Below, piece by piece: positions 28,192 through 37,641 of a stretch of DNA of 64,000 bases. The DNA is from Acidovorax sp. A79. GTDB lineage: Bacteria; Pseudomonadota; Gammaproteobacteria; Burkholderiales; Burkholderiaceae_C. The notes under the pieces were generated by a model that had not been told where the DNA came from, did no database searches, and saw nothing but the letters and a program-made list of their open reading frames with translations. The first letter of the stretch is position 1; every line of letters begins with the position of its first letter. Position numbers and translations under genes: made by a program. The stretch is taken from contig NZ_AP028672.1 of assembly GCF_041154505.1 (NCBI RefSeq), positions 4,256,501 through 4,320,500 on the forward strand. Reading direction: 5' to 3'.

Positions 28192-28905
28192 TCAGGTCAC
28201 GGCATCCGGCGCAAGCGCGCTCAGCACCATGCGCACGATCAACGCTTCGGCGTTTTCATAGTCGCGTTCGGTCAGTGACGGCTTGCCCAGCAACAAGGCG
28301 AATTGCGCTTCCTGTTCCGCATAGGCCTGCGTCACGGACCAGATGATGAACATCAGATGGGTGAAGTTCACCTTGGCGATGCGGCCTTCGCGCGCCCAGC
28401 GCTCGAAAGTGCGCACCTCGGTCTTGAGCAGCGGGCCGACGCGCTCGCGGATGGCCTTGCCATAGCGTGGTGCACCGGCAATCACCTCTTTGGTGAATAC
28501 CTTGGCTCCCTGGGGGTGCACGCGCGAGTATTGAAGCTTGGCACGGATGTAGCGGCGCAGGGCCTGCTGGGGATCTTCGCTGTGCGAAAGGTCCTCCATG
28601 CCGGCCAGCCACTGGGTGAGCACGTCGTCCAGCACACGCTGGTACAGCGCTTCCTTGCTGGGAAAGTAGTACAGGAGGTTGTGGCGGCTGATGCCGATGG
28701 CGGCCGCTATGTTCTCCAGCGAGGCGCCTTCGAAGCCGAATTGCGCGAAGTGGTTCTCGGCCTCCGCCAGGATGCCCTGCTCCTTGAGCAGGCGGGATGC
28801 CGTGGGCGCGCGGGTGGCGGCCGTGTCGTCGAGGGCGGGGGATCTCGGTGCCTTGGCCCGCGGGGGCGCGGCGGGATCTGGAGGGGACTGGCGGGCGTCT
28901 GTCAT
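28192..28905 (-). CDS. rutR: TetR family regulator, RutR-like, of pyrimidine catabolism
   Basis: A 237-aa repressor-type protein. After a Pro/Ala-rich N-terminal 40 residues comes the TetR helix-turn-helix (ILAEAENHFAQFGFEGASLENIAAAIGISRHNLLYYFPSKEAL), then a long helical ligand domain with the RutR-type C-terminus (MFIIWSVTQAYAEQEAQF). E. coli RutR responds to uracil and thymine. Here it is divergent from a full reductive pyrimidine degradation operon, which supports the same role. The ATG at 28905 begins the protein; the frame is open far upstream as an antisense artefact. Confidence 0.88.
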   Translation of the reverse strand: MTDARQSPPDPAAPPRAKAPRSPALDDTAATRAPTASRLLKEQGILAEAENHFAQFGFEGASLENIAAAIGISRHNLLYYFPSKEALYQRVLDDVLTQWLAGMEDLSHSEDPQQALRRYIRAKLQYSRVHPQGAKVFTKEVIAGAPRYGKAIRERVGPLLKTEVRTFERWAREGRIAKVNFTHLMFIIWSVTQAYAEQEAQFALLLGKPSLTERDYENAEALIVRMVLSALAPDAVT

Positions 28906-28974
28906 CGCACCATTGTGGAACAAGCGAGGCCTCGAAGACTGGCAATTGGCTGGCATGGCGCTTGCTCTAGGGAT

Positions 28975-28990
28975 TTTACCAATTGGTAAA
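28975..28990. promoter_or_regulatory. Perfect 16-bp palindrome, candidate RutR operator O1
   Basis: TTTACCAATTGGTAAA, a perfect palindrome. It differs from the known E. coli RutR consensus (TTGACCAnnTGGTCAA) only at the third base of each arm. Its position between rutR and the pathway operon fits an operator controlling both. Confidence 0.75.
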
Positions 28991-28992
28991 TT

Positions 28993-29008
28993 TTTACGGG
29001 TTGGTAAA
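28993..29008. promoter_or_regulatory. Second, imperfect operator copy O2
   Basis: TTTACGGGTTGGTAAA, matching the right arm of O1 exactly and the left arm in its outer five bases. Its centre lies 18 bp from that of O1, suggesting two dimers bound side by side. Confidence 0.6.
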
Positions 29009-29077
29009 TTGACCCACATCGCAGGGCACCGCGGCAAATAAAGCGGCGGGCACCTGCACCCCACAGCGAGGACCACG

Positions 29078-29236
29078 ATGAAACCTCCGAAGTTCGCGGG
29101 CGCAAGCACTCTGGCTTGCGCTGCGTTGGCTGGCACGCGGCATGCCCGCCACAGGTGCCACAAAGCCCCAGGGCGCGGGGCGGCCCGTGCCGCGCATGCC
29201 TGGATCTCCACCCCGAACCTTCCGGAGCAAGACTGA
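29078..29236 (+). CDS. Possible short upstream ORF of preT
   Basis: A 52-codon open frame with ATG at 29078, a GAGG ribosome site six bases upstream (29068-29071), and a TGA that overlaps the preT ATG as TGATG. The product (beginning MKPPKFAGASTLACAALAG) has a signal-peptide-like start but no recognisable domain. It may be a leader peptide coupling translation to preT, or a chance frame. Confidence 0.25.
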   Translation: MKPPKFAGASTLACAALAGTRHARHRCHKAPGRGAARAAHAWISTPNLPEQD

Positions 29237-30606
29237 TGGACACACCCGCAAGCCGTGCCTGCGGCATACATGCCGCGCGCCTGAACCTGGCCGACTACGC
29301 CCGCAACTTCAGCGACGCGCACCCGCCGCTCACCCGCCCGCAGGCGCTGATCGAAGCCGAACGCTGCTACTACTGCCACGACGCTCCGTGCGCCACGGCA
29401 TGCCCCACGGGCATCGACATCCCGTCCTTCATCCATCGCATCGCGCAGGACAACAACCGGGGCGCGGCCCGCGCCATCCTGCAGGCCAACCCCCTGGGCG
29501 GCATGTGCGCCCGCGTGTGCCCCACCGAGGTGCTGTGCGAGCAGGCCTGCGTGCGCAACACCAACGAGGACAAGCCGGTGGAGATCGGTTCGCTGCAGCG
29601 CTACGCGACCGATGCCTTCTTCGCCAACCCGGGCGCGCCCATGTTCCAGCGCGCCGCGCCCACGGGCCGGCGCGTGGCCGTGGTGGGGGCGGGGCCTGCG
29701 GGCCTGGCCTGTGCCCACGGGCTGGCGCTGCGCGGACATGACGTGGTGCTGTTCGAGTCGCGCCCCAAGCTGGGAGGGCTCAACGAATATGGCCTGGCCA
29801 GCTACAAGACCACCGATAACTTCGCGCAGAAGGAGGTGCAGTGGCTGCTGTCGGTGGGCGGCATCGAAGTGCGCACCGGCCAGCAACTGGGGCGCGACAT
29901 CACGCTCGATGGCCTGCTGGCCAGCCATGACGCCGTGTTCCTGGGCCTGGGCCTGCAGGGCGTGAATGCCCTGGGCATTGCCGAGCCTGCGGCGACAGGC
30001 CTGCGCAATGCGGTGGACTTCATCGCCGAGCTGCGCCAGAGCGGCGACCTGTCCACCCTGCCCGTGGGCCGCCGCGTGGTGGTGATCGGCGGCGGCATGA
30101 CGGCGGTGGACGCCGCCGTGCAGTCGCGCAAGCTGGGCGCCGAGGACGTGACCATCGTCTACCGCCGGGGCGCCGACGCGATGTCGGCATCGCCTGTGGA
30201 GCAGGAATGGGCACAGACCCACGGCGTGAAGATCCGCCACTGGGCCGCGCCCCAGGAGGTGCTGTGCGAAGGGGGCGCGGTGAAGGGCGTGCGCTTTGCG
30301 GCGACGGCGCTCGATGCCGCCGGCAAGCTGGTGAACACCGGCGAGACCTTCACGCTCGACGCCGACATGGTGCTCAAGGCCATTGGCCAGACCTATGTGT
30401 CCGAGCCCGCTGGCAAGGCGATTGCGCTGCAAGGCGGCCGCATCACCACCGACAGTGCGGGCCGCACCAGCCTGGCGCGTGTCTGGGCCGGGGGCGATTG
30501 CCGCGTGGGCGGGCGCGACCTGACCGTCGAGGCCGTGGAGCACGGCAAGGTGGCGGCCCTGTCCATCCATGAAGCGCTGGGCGTGCCCGTGGCGCTCGTG
30601 GCCTGA
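29236..30606 (+). CDS. preT: NAD-dependent dihydropyrimidine dehydrogenase subunit PreT
   Basis: Flavin/Fe-S subunit that takes electrons from NADH for reduction of uracil or thymine by PreA. The 456-aa protein begins with a cysteine-rich Fe-S domain (CYYCHDAPCATACPTGIDIP, then GGMCARVCPTEVLCEQAC), followed by the FAD-binding VAVVGAGPAGLACAHGLAL and a second Rossmann site VVVIGGGMTAVD. GGAG precedes ATG 29236 by about nine bases. An in-frame upstream extension to 29116 lacks family support. Confidence 0.95.
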   Translation: MDTPASRACGIHAARLNLADYARNFSDAHPPLTRPQALIEAERCYYCHDAPCATACPTGIDIPSFIHRIAQDNNRGAARAILQANPLGGMCARVCPTEVLCEQACVRNTNEDKPVEIGSLQRYATDAFFANPGAPMFQRAAPTGRRVAVVGAGPAGLACAHGLALRGHDVVLFESRPKLGGLNEYGLASYKTTDNFAQKEVQWLLSVGGIEVRTGQQLGRDITLDGLLASHDAVFLGLGLQGVNALGIAEPAATGLRNAVDFIAELRQSGDLSTLPVGRRVVVIGGGMTAVDAAVQSRKLGAEDVTIVYRRGADAMSASPVEQEWAQTHGVKIRHWAAPQEVLCEGGAVKGVRFAATALDAAGKLVNTGETFTLDADMVLKAIGQTYVSEPAGKAIALQGGRITTDSAGRTSLARVWAGGDCRVGGRDLTVEAVEHGKVAALSIHEALGVPVALVA

Positions 30607-30646
30607 CGCGTTCACCGCAACTCACTGCATTTCACGGGAGCACCCC

Positions 30647-31960
30647 ATGGCAGACATTCGCAGCAATTTTCTGGGCATCCAAAGCCCCAACCCCTTCTGG
30701 CTGGCCTCCGCACCGCCCACCGACAAAGAGATCAACGTCACCCGCGCCTTCGAAGCCGGTTGGGGCGGCGTGGTCTGGAAGACGCTGGGCGAAGACCCGG
30801 CCGTGGTCAACGTCAACGGCCCGCGCTACTCCACGCTGATGTCGCAAGACCGCCGCGTGATCGGCCTGAACAACATCGAGCTCATCACCGACCGGCCGCT
30901 GCACACCAACCTGGAAGAGATCAAGCGCGTCAAACGCAACTGGCCCGACCGCGCCATGATCGTCTCGCTCATGGTGCCTTGCGAGGAGCAGAGCTGGAAG
31001 AGCATTTTGCCGCTCGTCGAGGACACCGGCGCCGACGGCATCGAGCTCAACTTCGGCTGCCCGCACGGCATGAGCGAGCGCGGCATGGGCGCCGCCGTGG
31101 GCCAGGTGCCCGAGTACATCCAGATGGTCACGGCCTGGTGCAAGCACTACAGCCGCCTGCCCGTCATCGTGAAGCTCACCCCCAACATCACCGACGTGCG
31201 GCACCCGGCGCGCGCCGCCAAGGCGGGCGGGGCGGACGCGGTGTCGCTCATCAACACCATCAACTCCGTGATGGGCGTGGACCTGGACCGCATGGTGATG
31301 AGCCCCAGCACCGACGGCTGGGGCTCGCACGGGGGCTATTGCGGCCCGGCCGTCAAGCCCATCGCGCTGAACATGGTGGCAGAGATCGCGCGCGACGCGC
31401 AGACCGCCGGCCTGCCCATCAGCGGCATCGGCGGCATCACCACCTGGCGCGACGCGGCCGAATACATCGCCCTGGGCTGCGGCACGGTGCAGGTGTGCAC
31501 GGCGGCCATGGTCTACGGTTTCAAGATCGTGCAGGACATGTGCGATGGGCTGTCGAACTTCATGGATGAGCACGGCTACGCCACGCTCGACGACTTCAAG
31601 GGCCAGGCCGTGCCCACCGTCAAGGACTGGAAGAACCTCAACCTCAACCACATCGAGAAAGCCGTCATCAACCAGGATGCCTGCATCCAGTGCGGCCGCT
31701 GCCATGTGGTGTGCGAAGACACCTCGCACCAGGCCATCACGTTCACCAAGGACGGTGGCGTGCGCAAGTTCGAGATCAACGAGGCTGAATGCGTGGGCTG
31801 CAACCTGTGCGTGTCGATCTGCCCCGTGCCTGAGTGCATCACCATGCGCGCGCTGGAGCCCGGCGAGGTGGATGTGCGCACGGGCAAGACGGTCACCGGT
31901 GAATACGCCAACTGGACGACGCACCCCAACAACCCGCAGCGCGTGCCGGCGGCGGCATGA
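30647..31960 (+). CDS. preA: NAD-dependent dihydropyrimidine dehydrogenase subunit PreA
   Basis: Catalytic subunit that reduces uracil/thymine to the 5,6-dihydro forms. The 437-aa protein has a dihydroorotate-dehydrogenase-like FMN barrel (PNPFWLASAPPT, NFGCPHGMSERGMGA, GIGGITTWRDA) and a C-terminal pair of 4Fe-4S clusters (CIQCGRCHVVCED and CVGCNLCVSICPVPEC). GGGAG lies about seven bases before ATG 30647. It follows preT after 40 bases. Confidence 0.96.
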   Translation: MADIRSNFLGIQSPNPFWLASAPPTDKEINVTRAFEAGWGGVVWKTLGEDPAVVNVNGPRYSTLMSQDRRVIGLNNIELITDRPLHTNLEEIKRVKRNWPDRAMIVSLMVPCEEQSWKSILPLVEDTGADGIELNFGCPHGMSERGMGAAVGQVPEYIQMVTAWCKHYSRLPVIVKLTPNITDVRHPARAAKAGGADAVSLINTINSVMGVDLDRMVMSPSTDGWGSHGGYCGPAVKPIALNMVAEIARDAQTAGLPISGIGGITTWRDAAEYIALGCGTVQVCTAAMVYGFKIVQDMCDGLSNFMDEHGYATLDDFKGQAVPTVKDWKNLNLNHIEKAVINQDACIQCGRCHVVCEDTSHQAITFTKDGGVRKFEINEAECVGCNLCVSICPVPECITMRALEPGEVDVRTGKTVTGEYANWTTHPNNPQRVPAAA

Positions 31961-32139
31961 CGCTGGAGGCGCCCGATGTGGTGCGCGTTCGCAACGCGTG
32001 CTGCGCTGCATCTGGTGCGGTCCTTCCGTGATCTATAGCATCGCTCGCTTCCTTTGGCCCGCATCTGAATGCACCGGGGCGCCGGACCAGACAGCGGGTT
32101 GTGTGCAACCCCAATGAGGTCTTTGACAGGAGTACAGGC

Positions 32140-33600
32140 ATGACGAACAGTACCGGTGGCGCTGCCCATGTGGCGGGGCTGATGCCCGGCGCAGCATCCA
32201 ACACGCTGGCCAACGAAGATTTGCTCCCCACCACCGCCGCGCAGCGGCACTGGACCTGGAAGGACTTTGCCGCGCTCTGGGTGGGCATGGTGGTCTGCGT
32301 GCCCACCTACACCATGGCCAGCTCCATGCTGGACCAGGGCTTCTCCTGGCAAATGGCCGTGTGGCTGGTGTTCCTGGCCAACTGCATCGTGCTGGTGCCC
32401 ATGGTGCTCATCGGGCGCGTGGGCCCCAGGTACGGCGTGCCGTTTCCGGTGCTCGCCCGCGCATCGTTCGGCGTGAAGGGCGCCAACCTGCCCGCCGTGC
32501 TGCGCGGCCTGGTGGCCTGCGGCTGGTTCTCCATCAACTGCTACTTTGGTGCGCTGGCGCTGCATGGCTTCCTGAACATCGTGGGCATGAACCTCGCGGG
32601 GCCGGCCGATGGCCAGACCATCAGCACCTCGCAGTTCATGTGTTTCCTCGCCTTCTGGGCGGTGCACATCTGGTTCATCTGGCGAGGGCCGGAATCCATC
32701 CGCAAGCTGGAGGTGATCGCCGCGCCGCTGATGATCGCCGCCTCCATCCTGCTGGTGGTGGTGCTCATGGTGCGGGTGCCCTCGGGCCAGCTCTTCAACC
32801 TGCCCGCCAAGGTGGTGGAAGGCGGGCCCAAGACCTGGGCCGCGCTCACCGGGCTGGTGGGCTTCTGGGCCACGCTGGCGCTCAACATTCCGGACTTCAC
32901 GCGTTTCGCCAGATCGCAGAAGGACCAGGTCCTGGGCCAGGCCATCGGCCTGCCGATCCCCATGGCGCTGTTCTCGATGGTGGGCGTCATCGGCTTTTCC
33001 GCGTCGGCCATCCTGTACGGCAAGGCCCAGCTGTTCCCCGACGGCCTGTTGACCCAGATGGGCAGCGTGGCGGCCGGCCTGGGCCTGCTGGTGATCCTGC
33101 TGGCCAACCTGACCACCAACGTGGCCGCCAACCTGGTGTCGCCTTCCTATGATTTCAGCCAGTGCGCGCCTACCAGGATCAGCTTTCGCATGGGCGGCAT
33201 CATCGCCGCGCTGATCGGGCTCGTGTTCATGCCCTGGAAGATCCTGGCCACATCAGGCGGCTACCTCTTCACCTGGCTGGGCGGCTACGGCACGCTGCTG
33301 GGCGCGATCGCGGGCATCCTGCTGGTGGACTACTACCTGGTGCGCAAGAGCGAGCTGAAGGTGGACGACCTGTACCGCCGCGGCGGCGAGTACGAATACA
33401 GCAACGGCTGGAACCTGCATGCGCTCATGGCCTTCTTCCTGGGCGTGCTGCCGTGCCTGCCGGGCTATCTGGCGGTGTCGGGCGTGGTGGACAAGGCCGG
33501 CATGCCCGCCATCTGGCTCACCCTGTTCGATTCGGGCTGGTTCTTCAGCCTGGCCGTGGCCGGCACCTACTACTACCTGACCGCGAAGAAAAAGCAATGA
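32140..33600 (+). CDS. NCS1 family nucleobase permease
   Basis: Cation symporter expected to import uracil, thymine, hydantoin or allantoin. The 486-aa protein has about twelve hydrophobic helices, with the family motifs WKDFAALWVGMVVCVPTY near the first helix and LNIPDFTRFARSQKDQ in the central loop. AGGAG at 32128-32132 favours ATG 32140 over the GTG at 32101. The surrounding catabolic genes make a pyrimidine substrate likely. Confidence 0.9.
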   Translation: MTNSTGGAAHVAGLMPGAASNTLANEDLLPTTAAQRHWTWKDFAALWVGMVVCVPTYTMASSMLDQGFSWQMAVWLVFLANCIVLVPMVLIGRVGPRYGVPFPVLARASFGVKGANLPAVLRGLVACGWFSINCYFGALALHGFLNIVGMNLAGPADGQTISTSQFMCFLAFWAVHIWFIWRGPESIRKLEVIAAPLMIAASILLVVVLMVRVPSGQLFNLPAKVVEGGPKTWAALTGLVGFWATLALNIPDFTRFARSQKDQVLGQAIGLPIPMALFSMVGVIGFSASAILYGKAQLFPDGLLTQMGSVAAGLGLLVILLANLTTNVAANLVSPSYDFSQCAPTRISFRMGGIIAALIGLVFMPWKILATSGGYLFTWLGGYGTLLGAIAGILLVDYYLVRKSELKVDDLYRRGGEYEYSNGWNLHALMAFFLGVLPCLPGYLAVSGVVDKAGMPAIWLTLFDSGWFFSLAVAGTYYYLTAKKKQ

Positions 33601-33647
33601 CCTCCGGCCCTGCCTGGGCCTGGTGCCAGCGCAGGGCCTCTTTTTGA

Positions 33648-35123
<1,476 letters not shown>

Positions 35124-35161
35124 TGGACTCGCTGACCGATTCAATGCCTCTGGAGAACACC

Positions 35162-36418
35162 ATGGACACCAAAGTCAAACCCGATATCGAGAACCTGCGC
35201 ATCAACGGCCAGCGCCTGTGGGATTCGCTCATGGAGCTGGCGCAGATCGGCGCCACCCCCAAGGGCGGCGTGTGCCGCCTGGCCCTCACCGACCTGGACA
35301 AGCAGGGCCGCGACCTCGTCACCCGCTGGGCGCGCGAGGCGGGCATGACGGTGACCATCGACAAGATCGGCAACGGCTTCATGCGCCGCCCTGGGCGCAA
35401 CAACAGCCTGCCGCCCATCATGACCGGCAGCCACATCGACACCCAGCCCACGGGCGGGAAGTTCGACGGCAACTACGGCGTGCTGGCGGGCATCGAGGTG
35501 GTGCGCACGCTCAACGACCACGGCATCGAGACCGAGGCGCCCATCGAAGTCGCGTTCTGGACCAACGAGGAGGGCAGCCGCTTCGTGCCCGTGATGATGG
35601 GCTCGGGCGTGTTCGCCAAGGCCTTCACGCTGGAGCACGCCTACGCCGCCACCGACACCGAGGGCAAGACCGTGAAGGGCGAGCTGGAACGCATCGGCTA
35701 CGTGGGCGACCAGGAACCCGGCGACCACCCCATCGGCGCGTATTTCGAAACCCACATCGAGCAAGGCCCGGTGCTGGAAGACAACGACAAGACCATCGGC
35801 GTGGTCAGCGGCGTGCTGGGCATCCGCTGGTTCGACTGCACCGTGACCGGCATGGAAGCCCACGCCGGCCCCACGCCCATGGCGCTGCGCAAGGATGCGA
35901 TGCTGGCCGCCACGCGCATCATGCAGGACGTGGTGGCGGCAGCCCACCGCCACCCGCCGCACGGACGCGGCACCGTGGGCATGGTGCAGGTGTTCCCGAA
36001 CAGCCGCAACGTGATTCCCGGGCGGGTCAAGTTCAGCATCGACCTGCGCAACAGCACCGACGAACTCGTGGACCAGATGGCCGCCGAGGTGAAGGCCCTG
36101 GCCGGGCAGGTGGCCCAGGAACACGGCGTGCAGGTGCACATCGAGATGGTGTCCAGCTACCCGGCCCAGGCCTTCCACGAGAACTGCGTGGAGGCCGTGG
36201 GCCGCGCGGCCGCCAAGCTCGGTTACAGCCACATGCCCGCTGTCTCGGGCGCGGGGCACGATGCCGTGTACATGGCCAAGCTGGCGCCCAGCGGCATGAT
36301 CTTCATCCCGTGCAAGGACGGGATCAGCCACAACGAGATCGAGGATGCCCAGCCCGAGCACATCACGGCGGGGTGCAACGTGCTGCTGCATGCCATGCTC
36401 GAGCGGGCGGGGACTTGA
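35162..36418 (+). CDS. Zn-dependent beta-ureidopropionase / N-carbamoyl amino acid hydrolase (M20 family)
   Basis: Last step of reductive pyrimidine breakdown: hydrolysis of N-carbamoyl-beta-alanine to beta-alanine, CO2 and ammonia. At 418 aa from ATG 35162 (GGAG seven bases upstream) it fits the AmaB/PYD3 family. An in-frame ATG at 35123 overlaps the hydA stop and is the alternative. Metal ligands are visible in GSHIDTQPTGGKFDG, FWTNEEGSRF, ETHIEQGP and SGAGHDAVYM. The wider family also includes L-carbamoylases and allantoate hydrolases; context favours ureidopropionase. Confidence 0.9.
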   Translation: MDTKVKPDIENLRINGQRLWDSLMELAQIGATPKGGVCRLALTDLDKQGRDLVTRWAREAGMTVTIDKIGNGFMRRPGRNNSLPPIMTGSHIDTQPTGGKFDGNYGVLAGIEVVRTLNDHGIETEAPIEVAFWTNEEGSRFVPVMMGSGVFAKAFTLEHAYAATDTEGKTVKGELERIGYVGDQEPGDHPIGAYFETHIEQGPVLEDNDKTIGVVSGVLGIRWFDCTVTGMEAHAGPTPMALRKDAMLAATRIMQDVVAAAHRHPPHGRGTVGMVQVFPNSRNVIPGRVKFSIDLRNSTDELVDQMAAEVKALAGQVAQEHGVQVHIEMVSSYPAQAFHENCVEAVGRAAAKLGYSHMPAVSGAGHDAVYMAKLAPSGMIFIPCKDGISHNEIEDAQPEHITAGCNVLLHAMLERAGT

Positions 36419-36431
36419 TGCTATCTGAATG

Positions 36432-36470
36432 ATAGCTGCCAGCGCTTGATGGACAAGCGCTGGCAGCAGT
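36432..36470. repeat. Dispersed palindromic repeat, copy 1
   Basis: A 14-bp perfect inverted repeat with a 5-base loop (arms 36435-36448 and 36454-36467; core AGCGCTTG / CAAGCGCT) flanked by GATAGCTG. It lies between two convergent genes and could also end transcription. Confidence 0.85.
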
Positions 36471-36497
36471 TCTTGCCCGAAATGCGGCCGTGCGCGG

Positions 36498-37535
36498 TCA
36501 GTGCAGTTCCGTCAGCCCCAGGAAGTGGTCCAGCATGTGGAAGTGGTCTTCAAAGAACTCCTCTTCCAGGCCCGCCAGCTGGCCGATGGGCGTCCACTGC
36601 ACCAGCATCGCGTCGTCATCGGCCTGCACCACGGGAAACGGCGCGTCGCCCAGATCGAAGTAGTGCGCGTGCGTGAGCGTGCGCCCGCGCTGGCTGCGGT
36701 CGGGGTGGTCGAACACCGCCACCGACTGCAGGGCGGCGCGCATGGTGGCTTCGGGCAGGTGGCAGTGGGTTTCTTCCACCAGTTCGCGCAGGCACGACTG
36801 CCACACGGTTTCGCGCTGTTCGATGAAACCGCCGGGCACCGCCAGCTGGCCCTTGCCGGGGGCGTGGGCGCGGCGTATCAGCAGCACATGGTCGCGGCAG
36901 CGCAGCACGGCGTCCACCGTCACGAACACGGGCGGATAGGGCGCGGCCGCCCAGGCCTGGCGGTAGCCGCGCAGCATCCGCCACTCCTGCTGCAGCGCCA
37001 GGTAGTGCGGGGTCTGCGCGAACTGGACCAGCGTGGCCAGGGTGCTGGGGGGCATCTGGTTGGCCAGGGGGGCGAGGGCGGAGGGAACGGTGTCGGGGCT
37101 CGCACCAAACCAGGCGTCGCGGATGGCCGTGGCGTCGATGGGGCCCTGGCGCTCCACATGGATGAGCTCCCAGCCGGGGAACGCGCTCAGGTAGCCGCTG
37201 GTGGCGTCCTTGAAGTGGCCCACCAGCCCGGTGCGCGCATTCGGTGCGGTCAAACGCGCCACACCCTGGCGCACGGCCTGCACCCACACGGCCTCGTTGT
37301 AGTAGTCGCGCATGGGCAGCACCTGCACGCGGCTGCGGTCGGCCTCGGGCAGCGCCATCAGCAGCATGGCTTCGCGCTCCTGCCAGGTGAAGGGGTTCTT
37401 GGGCGAGCGCGCCTGCCAGGCCGAGCCCACCACCACGATGACCTGCTGCGCGCTGTCGAGCGCGCGCCGCAGCAGCGCGATGTGGCCGTTGTGCACGGGT
37501 TCAAAACGCCCGATGTAGATGGCGGTATCGAGCAT
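36498..37535 (-). CDS. Bifunctional NMN adenylyltransferase / Nudix hydrolase
   Basis: Joins NMN (or NaMN) and ATP to form NAD, and carries a C-terminal Nudix domain. The 345-aa protein starts with the nucleotidyltransferase motif YIGRFEPVHNGHI (HxGH) and has the late TAIRDAWF element. The Nudix box GGFIEQRETVWQSCLRELVEET is intact, so this half should hydrolyse a nucleotide such as ADP-ribose. The combination is known from cyanobacterial slr0787-type and Francisella enzymes. It is the last gene of the NAD operon on the minus strand; ATG 37535 begins the conserved domain. Confidence 0.93.
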   Translation of the reverse strand: MLDTAIYIGRFEPVHNGHIALLRRALDSAQQVIVVVGSAWQARSPKNPFTWQEREAMLLMALPEADRSRVQVLPMRDYYNEAVWVQAVRQGVARLTAPNARTGLVGHFKDATSGYLSAFPGWELIHVERQGPIDATAIRDAWFGASPDTVPSALAPLANQMPPSTLATLVQFAQTPHYLALQQEWRMLRGYRQAWAAAPYPPVFVTVDAVLRCRDHVLLIRRAHAPGKGQLAVPGGFIEQRETVWQSCLRELVEETHCHLPEATMRAALQSVAVFDHPDRSQRGRTLTHAHYFDLGDAPFPVVQADDDAMLVQWTPIGQLAGLEEEFFEDHFHMLDHFLGLTELH

Positions 37536-37570
37536 GTGTCTCCATTGCTGGGTTGTATTTTTGAGGTTTT

Positions 37571-37610
37571 TTGGCAGCTGGCGCTTGTCCATCAAGCGCC
37601 AGCAGCTATC
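37571..37610. repeat. Dispersed palindromic repeat, copy 2
   Basis: Inverted repeat with arms 37577-37587 and 37593-37603 and loop TCCAT, followed by AGCTATC. The loop is the reverse complement of that in copy 1, so the two copies are in opposite orientation. It lies between nadE and the adenylyltransferase gene. Confidence 0.85.
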
Positions 37611-37641
37611 TTTTTTGTAGTGATTTTATCTGATCGATGGT

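Larger units (their letters stand above)
28906..29235. other. Regulatory region between rutR and preT
   Basis: A 330-base divergent gap carrying the two operator-like palindromes (28975-29008), probably the promoters of both transcripts, and a small open frame at 29078-29236 whose stop overlaps the preT start. Confidence 0.6.

Noticed and set aside
28906..30615. Long upstream extension of the rutR frame on the minus strand across preT
   Set aside because: The extension is antisense to preT and of low-complexity composition; the TetR domain starts after 28905.
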